11,220 nt of DNA from contig CALIEP010000112.1 in NCBI GenBank assembly GCA_938022345.1, positions 1-11,220 on the forward strand, given 5' to 3'. The position numbers and the translations under genes were made by a program. This stretch comes from an uncultured Actinomyces sp. (lineage in GTDB: Bacteria > Actinomycetota > Actinomycetes > Actinomycetales > Actinomycetaceae). The stretch's first letter is position 1, and each line of letters starts with the position of its first letter. The notes beneath the pieces were generated by a model. The model was given only the letters and a program-made list of their open reading frames with translations, searched no databases and was not told the origin of the DNA. Shown piece after piece: positions 7,520 to 11,220 of this stretch.

Positions 7520-7912
7520 TCAGTTGTTGTTCTGAGCCTTAAGCAGGTCGCGGATCTCCGAGAGCAGCTGAACATCTTCGCTGACCTCGGGGGTCTCCGC
7601 AGCTTCTTCCTTCTTGCGGCGTGCTGCCAGCGCGTTCATCGGCAAGACGATGAAGAAGTACAGGGCGAAGGCGACGAGCAGGAAGTTCACGAGCGCAGTG
7701 ATGACGGCACCGGGCTGCACGGTTGCTGTGCCAATGGTGAACTTGAAGACATCGTCGAAGTTCTGCTCGCCAAAAAGACCACCGATGAGGGGGTTGATGA
7801 CCTGATTAACCAGTGCGGTGACGACTGTGGTGAAGGCAGCACCGATCACCATGCCGACGGCAAGATCAATGGCGTTTCCGCGGGAAATGAATTCCTTGAA
7901 GCCCTTAAGCAT
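7520..7912 (-). CDS. mscL: Large-conductance mechanosensitive channel
   Basis: MscL forms a homopentameric inner-membrane pore that opens under membrane tension and releases solutes after osmotic downshock. The product is 130 residues, normal for the family. The N-terminal amphipathic helix MLKGFKEFISRGN (1-13) leads into the pore-lining helix TM1 (AIDLAVGMVIGAAFTTVVTALV, ~14-35), which keeps the Gly/Ala packing pattern. A periplasmic loop (~45-67) follows, then TM2 (~70-95) and a charged cytoplasmic helix RRKKEEAAETPEV…LLSEIRDLLKAQ (98-127). A strong Shine-Dalgarno AAGGAGA sits five bases before the ATG. The gene has its own strong terminator downstream and lies 181 bases after the cyclo-ligase stop in the same direction, so it probably has its own promoter. 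Confidence 0.97.
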   Translation of the reverse strand: MLKGFKEFISRGNAIDLAVGMVIGAAFTTVVTALVNQVINPLIGGLFGEQNFDDVFKFTIGTATVQPGAVITALVNFLLVAFALYFFIVLPMNALAARRKKEEAAETPEVSEDVQLLSEIRDLLKAQNNN

Positions 7913-7917
7913 GGATT

Positions 7918-7924
7918 TCTCCTT
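7918..7924 (-). promoter_or_regulatory. Strong ribosome binding site of mscL
   Basis: On the minus strand, AAGGAGA lies five bases before the mscL ATG. It is the best Shine-Dalgarno match in the window, in contrast to the weak or absent sites at fhs and galU, and it fixes the start. Confidence 0.8.
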
Positions 7925-7982
7925 GAGTTATTGATATTCAGCTCTGAGTCCAGCAGGTTTCACCGAACTCGCACGTGTTGCG

Positions 7983-7998
7983 TGACGCGTATGCGTCA
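7983..7998. promoter_or_regulatory. Dyad TGACGC-GTAT-GCGTCA upstream of mscL
   Basis: Perfect 6-bp arms surround a 4-base centre, about 70 bases before the mscL start in the mscL–cyclo-ligase spacer (7913-8093). On the minus strand its edge reads TTGACG, like a -35 box, but no good -10 follows at 16-19 bases. A separate TAGGCT (-10-like) occurs further upstream on the minus strand. It could be an operator or chance; the remainder of this spacer shows no gene or tRNA. Confidence 0.3.
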
Positions 7999-8093
7999 AC
8001 CAAGGAGAAAGCCTATCGGCTACACCGGTGCCTTGGGAAGCTCAAAATACGCAGTCTTCCTCACAGATTGCGCCCAGCCTGTGCAGGAGCTGT

Positions 8094-8711
8094 TCACTTG
8101 ATTCCCAGTTTAATAAAGCGCAATGGAGTAATGACTCCATCTACCGGAATATCGTGATCCTCATGGGGGAGCAATTCTTTTCCCCGATACTCCCAATCAA
8201 AAATGCAAGCAATGACAGGGGCCGACGCGTCCTTATATAGCAGTGCACGGTCGTACCAGCCGCCGCCCTGCCCAAGGCGAGTACCGGCCTCGTCGACTGA
8301 AAGACCAGCGATGAGGACAACCGAGGCCACTTCAAGAGCCGGGGCTTCGCGGATAGGTGCGCGGCTTTGGGCTGGGAAGCGCGGGTTGGGGCGAGTCAAC
8401 TCGTCGCCTCGGGAATGAAGGGTCCAGCGGGGTTCGCGCAACAGCGTGCCGTCCTCGCGTTCAAGAACAGGAAGTAAAACGGGGTCAAAACTGGCCAGGA
8501 TTCCCGAAATATCCGGTTCCTTTTCCATTGGATAAAAAGCCGCAAGTGGGTGCTCGCGGCTGGGAGTGATTCCAAAAGCATCGAGTGCTTGACGGAAATT
8601 CGCGGTCAAAGCGTCACGCTCACCCTGTACCTTGCCGTGGCCTCGGGAATCCCAATACTGGTTCCTGCGCGCACGAATTTCAGCGCGAAGTGAGTTTTTA
8701 TGCATGGTCAT
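8094..8711 (-). CDS. 5-formyltetrahydrofolate cyclo-ligase (MTHFS family)
   Basis: The enzyme uses ATP to convert 5-formyl-THF, a storage or dead-end folate, to 5,10-methenyl-THF and so returns it to the one-carbon pool. The 205-residue length fits the family. The N-terminal basic helix LRAEIRARR is present. The family signature is VLIAGLSVDEAGTRLGQGGG (132-151), running into WYDRALL, with the Gly-rich phosphate-binding loop GQGGGWYDR. Near the C-terminus LLPHEDHDIPVDGVITP (180-196) matches the closing motif. Two starts are possible: ATG at 8711, with GGGAG four bases before it, or ATG at 8705; I took the first because of the spacing. It is divergent from galU with only ~38 bases between starts, so the two promoters must overlap. 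The same divergent pair is known next to galU in mycobacteria. Confidence 0.95.
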   Translation of the reverse strand: MTMHKNSLRAEIRARRNQYWDSRGHGKVQGERDALTANFRQALDAFGITPSREHPLAAFYPMEKEPDISGILASFDPVLLPVLEREDGTLLREPRWTLHSRGDELTRPNPRFPAQSRAPIREAPALEVASVVLIAGLSVDEAGTRLGQGGGWYDRALLYKDASAPVIACIFDWEYRGKELLPHEDHDIPVDGVITPLRFIKLGIK

Positions 8712-8736
8712 TTCGCTCCCATGCCCCTTCCTCGAC

Positions 8737-8742
8737 TACTCT
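8737..8742 (+). promoter_or_regulatory. Candidate leaderless -10 element for galU
   Basis: TACTCT fits TANNNT and is followed by seven bases and then the galU ATG at 8750, so transcription would start at or beside the A of ATG. No Shine-Dalgarno precedes the ATG, and the -35 region is not convincing. The spacing mirrors the fhs case at 3028-3033. Confidence 0.45.
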
Positions 8743-8749
8743 GGTGACT

Positions 8750-9709
8750 ATGACAGATCGAAATGTACCTGTGCGTCACGCGGTTGTTCCGGCCGCCGGA
8801 CGCGGCACCCGTTTCCTGCCGATCACAAAGTCTGTGCCCAAGGAAATGCTGCCTGTTGTTGACCGTCCTTCAATCGAATATATCGCTCGAGAGGCAACGG
8901 ATGCCGGTATCGACGATATGCTCTTCGTAACTCGAACCGGTAAGGAATCCATCGAAGCCTACTTCGATGCCGACCCCGGTCTTGAAAATGAGCTCGAGAA
9001 GGCAGGCAAGGACGAGCTTCTTGCCCTCTCCCGTGAATACCTCAAGCTTGCGCGCATGCACTCGGTGCGCCAGGGACACCCGCTGGGTCTGGGGCATGCT
9101 GTTTTGCAGGCCCGTCAGCACGTCGGAAATGCTCCCTTTGCTGTGATGCTTCCTGACGACCTCATGCACCCGAATTCCACGCTGCTCAAGCACATGATTG
9201 ATGTGCGCCATGCGCTTGGTGGTTCGGTTGTCGCCCTTCTGCGCGTGACTCCAGAACAGGCGACCGCCTACGCGTCGACTTCGGTTACACCTCTGGAGAT
9301 CCCCGAAGGTGTTTCCCTCAAGGATGGCGATCTCATGCGTATTGATCGCGTTGTCGAGAAGCCACCGCTTGAAGAGGTCATGAGTGAGTACGCGGTTGTT
9401 GGACGCTACGTCTTCGACCCCGCGATCTTCGATGAACTGACAAAGATTGAGCCCGGTCGCGGTGGCGAATATCAGCTGACTGATGGTTTCGCGCGCCTGA
9501 TCGACCGCGATCCCGAGGACGGCGGCGGCCTGTACGGTGTCGTTGTCAATGACCGTCGTTTCGACACCGGTGACAAGCTCGGCTACCTCGAGGCCAATAT
9601 TGCCTTGGCTTTGGAAGACCCGAAGCTTGGTCCGAAGTTGGCTGAGTTCTTGGTCAACGAGGCCGGTACCCAGCTGAAAGGCCGTCTGGCGAAAGTTCTA
9701 GGTCTGTAA
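8750..9709 (+). CDS. galU: UTP–glucose-1-phosphate uridylyltransferase
   Basis: GalU makes UDP-glucose from UTP and glucose-1-phosphate, feeding cell-wall glycan, glycolipid and galactose metabolism. The 319-residue protein has the nucleotidyltransferase core from its first strand: AVVPAAGRGTRFLPITK (11-27) with PKEMLPVVDRP (30-40). Then come QGHPLGLGHAV (108-118), LPDD (134-137, metal/nucleotide site), VEKP (202-205), GGEYQLTD (239-245) and FDTGDKLGY (271-279). The frame is open further upstream, but the homology starts at about residue 8. I chose ATG 8750; GTG 8744 is an in-frame alternative two codons earlier. The stop TAA overlaps the ATG of the moeA-like gene (TAATG), so the two are translationally coupled. 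Confidence 0.97.
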   Translation: MTDRNVPVRHAVVPAAGRGTRFLPITKSVPKEMLPVVDRPSIEYIAREATDAGIDDMLFVTRTGKESIEAYFDADPGLENELEKAGKDELLALSREYLKLARMHSVRQGHPLGLGHAVLQARQHVGNAPFAVMLPDDLMHPNSTLLKHMIDVRHALGGSVVALLRVTPEQATAYASTSVTPLEIPEGVSLKDGDLMRIDRVVEKPPLEEVMSEYAVVGRYVFDPAIFDELTKIEPGRGGEYQLTDGFARLIDRDPEDGGGLYGVVVNDRRFDTGDKLGYLEANIALALEDPKLGPKLAEFLVNEAGTQLKGRLAKVLGL

Positions 9710-10938
9710 TGCGCTCGGTCGCTGATTTCTATCAAGACTGTATTTCTGCCGTCGGGCAGCAGCCCCCTCTGGATGTTCAACTTCCAGACGCTGTGGGCTG
9801 CGTCTTGGCAGAGGACGTTGAGGCTCCCTTCAACCTTCCGGTCGCTGATCTGGCTGCGTGCGATGGTTACGCGGTTGCTGCAGCTGACCTTGAAGGTGCC
9901 CGCCCGGATGCCCCTGTCGTTCTGCCCGTTACGGAAGAAATCCGCGCGGGTGATATTCACCCGGCTGCCCTGATCCGAGGCCGCGCGATCCGCATCGCGT
10001 CTGGCGCTCCTATGCCTCAGGGTGCGGATGCAGTTCTTGCTCTGGAATTCAGCGACCATGGCATTTCTAAGGTTTCCGCAAAAACTCAGCCTGCGGTGGG
10101 GGAGAACATCCGCCGTAAGGCTGAGGACGTGGAAGAAGGAACCGTTGTTCTTCGAGCGGGGACCCGTGTGGGTGCCCGTCAGGTTGCTCTGCTTGCCGGC
10201 GTTGGCCGTTCCCGCGTTCTGGTTCACCCGCGTCCCCGCGTGGTGATTTTGTCCATCGGTGATGAGATCGTTGAACCTGGCCGTGAGTCGCGCCCCGGAA
10301 CGGTCTTCGATGCCAATGGCCACGCGCTTTCGACGGCTATTACCGATGCTGGTGCGCAGACCTTCCGCGTGTCTGCCGTTCCGGATGAGCGTTCTGTTCT
10401 TCGTGAAACTATTGAAGATCAGTTGGTTCGTGCCGATTTGATCTTGACGACGGGCGGTATTTCTTACGGAAGTGGCGATACGGTCCGCGAGGTCTTATCC
10501 GCACTCGGTACGGTTCGCTTCGATTCGGTTGCTGCATGGCCCGGTCACATCCTTGGTGTGGGAACTGTCGGCGGTGACGACCAGGGGCGCTCGGGTACGC
10601 CTATTTTCTGCCTTCCCGGGGACCCTGTTTCCGCCCAGGTCTGCTTCGAGGTCTATGTGCGTCCTGCTCTGCGCCACATGCAGGGCTGGACTGTTCTCAA
10701 CCGTCCCAGCGTTGAAGCGCGTGTGGATCGCTCGTGGTATTCGCCGCGAGGCCGTCGCGAGTTCGTGCGTGTGCGTCTAGTGGGCGAACCTCGCCCGGGC
10801 TACCAGGCGAAGGTGATGGGAGCTCCTGCCTCGTTTCTGCTCTCGGCGTTGGCTGAATCGAATGCGCTTGCGGTGGTCCCCGAAGACGTGACGAATGTGC
10901 GCGTCGGCGATACTTTGCGCTGCATGGTTTTGGACTGA
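9709..10938 (+). CDS. MoeA/gephyrin-like protein (possible Glp)
   Basis: In molybdenum cofactor synthesis, MoeA inserts molybdate into adenylylated molybdopterin. The 409-residue protein has the full MoeA fold order: N-terminal domains with ACDGYAV (50-56; canonical SAMDGYAV) and SGAPMPQGADAVL (98-110), the MoCF-binding-like domain with VVILSIGDEIVEPG (178-191) and TTGGISYGSGDTV (247-259), then FCLPGDPVSAQVCFE (300-314) and a C-terminal β domain (~330-409). Several sites differ from catalytic MoeA: the PGKP loop, with its molybdate/substrate Lys, reads AAWPGHILGVG (275-285), LPGNP reads LPGDP, and the Thr of TGAPMP is Ser. The key Asp in CDGYAV and the Asp in GSGD are kept. In corynebacteria a MoeA homologue named Glp binds FtsZ and works in division; the galU–moeA–rimJ setting suggests that branch. 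No other Moco gene is in this window. The start overlaps the galU stop. Confidence 0.9.
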   Translation: MRSVADFYQDCISAVGQQPPLDVQLPDAVGCVLAEDVEAPFNLPVADLAACDGYAVAAADLEGARPDAPVVLPVTEEIRAGDIHPAALIRGRAIRIASGAPMPQGADAVLALEFSDHGISKVSAKTQPAVGENIRRKAEDVEEGTVVLRAGTRVGARQVALLAGVGRSRVLVHPRPRVVILSIGDEIVEPGRESRPGTVFDANGHALSTAITDAGAQTFRVSAVPDERSVLRETIEDQLVRADLILTTGGISYGSGDTVREVLSALGTVRFDSVAAWPGHILGVGTVGGDDQGRSGTPIFCLPGDPVSAQVCFEVYVRPALRHMQGWTVLNRPSVEARVDRSWYSPRGRREFVRVRLVGEPRPGYQAKVMGAPASFLLSALAESNALAVVPEDVTNVRVGDTLRCMVLD

Positions 10939-10955
10939 TTGGGTACCTGCTCGGA

Positions 10956-11220
10956 ATGGGACTGCGCGAGCTTTTTGCACCCGCTGCGGTGTGGGGGCGT
11001 GATCCGTCCTTCTTCAGTGTGCGCATTGAGGATCCAGTTTCGGAAGGTTTCATTCGCGCATCATCCTCTGTGCCCCCTGCGGTCATGACAATTCGCCCGC
11101 TTCTGGGACGCGACCATCTGCGTGTTGATTCCGTACGACGCGCGAACTCCGCCTGGCTGAATCCATGGTATGCAACCTTGCCCGAGGGAGCAGTGGAAGA
11201 ACTACCAACCCTGTGGGATT
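10956..11220 (+). CDS. RimJ/RimL-like GNAT N-acetyltransferase, N-terminal part (3' end outside window)
   Basis: The frame is open to the window end and begins at ATG 10956, 17 bases after the moeA-like stop (the frame is also open back to that stop, with no ATG earlier). About 88 residues are visible. From about residue 44, MTIRPLLGRDHLRVDSVRRA (starting nt 11085) then NSAWLNPWYATLPEG matches the opening of GNAT proteins of the RimJ/RimL group (xxLRPLxxxDxxxxxxxRxxNxxWLxPWEAT). These transfer an acetyl group from acetyl-CoA to the N-terminus of proteins such as ribosomal S5/L12. The acetyl-CoA motif lies beyond the window. The first ~43 residues form an N-terminal segment (MGLRELFAPAAVWG…) that I cannot place. 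No clear ribosome binding site is seen, so coupling to the moeA-like gene is likely. The acetylated target is not deducible here. Confidence 0.85.
   Translation, partial: MGLRELFAPAAVWGRDPSFFSVRIEDPVSEGFIRASSSVPPAVMTIRPLLGRDHLRVDSVRRANSAWLNPWYATLPEGAVEELPTLWD

Noticed and set aside
7926..8093. Possible small FmdB-type zinc-ribbon gene between the cyclo-ligase and mscL, as in mycobacteria
   Set aside because: The spacer contains no minus-strand ATG and no CxxC motif; nothing coding is supported.
8585..8749. Upstream extension of galU in the same frame
   Set aside because: It would overlap the divergent cyclo-ligase gene, and GalU homology starts right after ATG 8750; the extension has no known domain.
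9583..10323. Minus-strand open frame (246 codons) across galU and the moeA-like gene
   Set aside because: Antisense to two secure genes, it spans their junction and gives an Arg/Asn/Ser-rich translation without motifs.
1..11220. CRISPR arrays, tRNA/rRNA genes, insertion sequences or prophage
   Set aside because: No regularly spaced direct repeats, cloverleaf-forming segments, transposase motifs or integrase motifs were found on either strand.

Overview
The window looks like chromosomal core DNA from a moderate-GC actinobacterium, most likely in or near the Actinomycetaceae (Actinomyces/Schaalia type). The evidence is the high-GC third-position codon use, GTG starts, stop/start overlaps (TAATG, GTGA), two candidate leaderless promoters, and the order mscL – 5-formyl-THF cyclo-ligase – galU – moeA-like – rimJ, which matches my recollection of mycobacterial and corynebacterial genomes. 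The genus is an inference. I see no tRNA, rRNA, CRISPR array, insertion sequence or prophage.

Layout. (1) Positions 1-1240, plus strand: the 3' part of feoB (ferrous iron transporter), overlapped by a small Cys-rich winged-helix protein that resembles FeoC. (2) Positions 1264-1314: a long hairpin that can end both feoC and the convergent fhs. (3) Positions 1333-3021, minus strand: fhs, formate–tetrahydrofolate ligase. (4) Positions 3022-3136: a short divergent promoter region with a stem-loop. (5) Positions 3137-7443, plus strand: a 1358-residue protein followed by a 77-residue basic protein that overlaps it by 4 bases. (6) Positions 7467-7500: a perfect 15-bp hairpin terminator. (7) Positions 7520-8711, minus strand: mscL and the 5-formyl-THF cyclo-ligase gene. 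(8) Positions 8750-11220, plus strand: galU, a moeA/glp-like gene and the start of a rimJ-like acetyltransferase gene, packed as one operon.

The most interesting object is the 1358-residue protein. Its layout is that of the DUF4011 – superfamily 1 helicase – type-II-restriction-endonuclease-like – DUF3320 proteins, a class that includes anti-phage candidates. Yet every catalytic signature I can align by eye is gone: Walker A (TPSGADDAS in place of GPPGTGKT), Walker B (LDGID in place of DE), motif III, the arginine-finger region and the nuclease Asp/Glu residues. The 4-kb frame is intact and the flanking scaffold residues are well kept. This suggests a conserved 'dead' helicase-nuclease acting as a scaffold, sensor or DNA-binding protein, together with its translationally coupled small basic partner. 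The moeA-like product is a second case of altered active-site positions and may belong to the gephyrin-like (Glp) cell-division branch rather than to molybdenum cofactor synthesis.

The genes cover ferrous iron uptake, folate one-carbon metabolism (fhs makes 10-formyl-THF and the cyclo-ligase recycles 5-formyl-THF), osmotic safety (MscL), UDP-glucose supply (GalU) and protein acetylation (RimJ-like).
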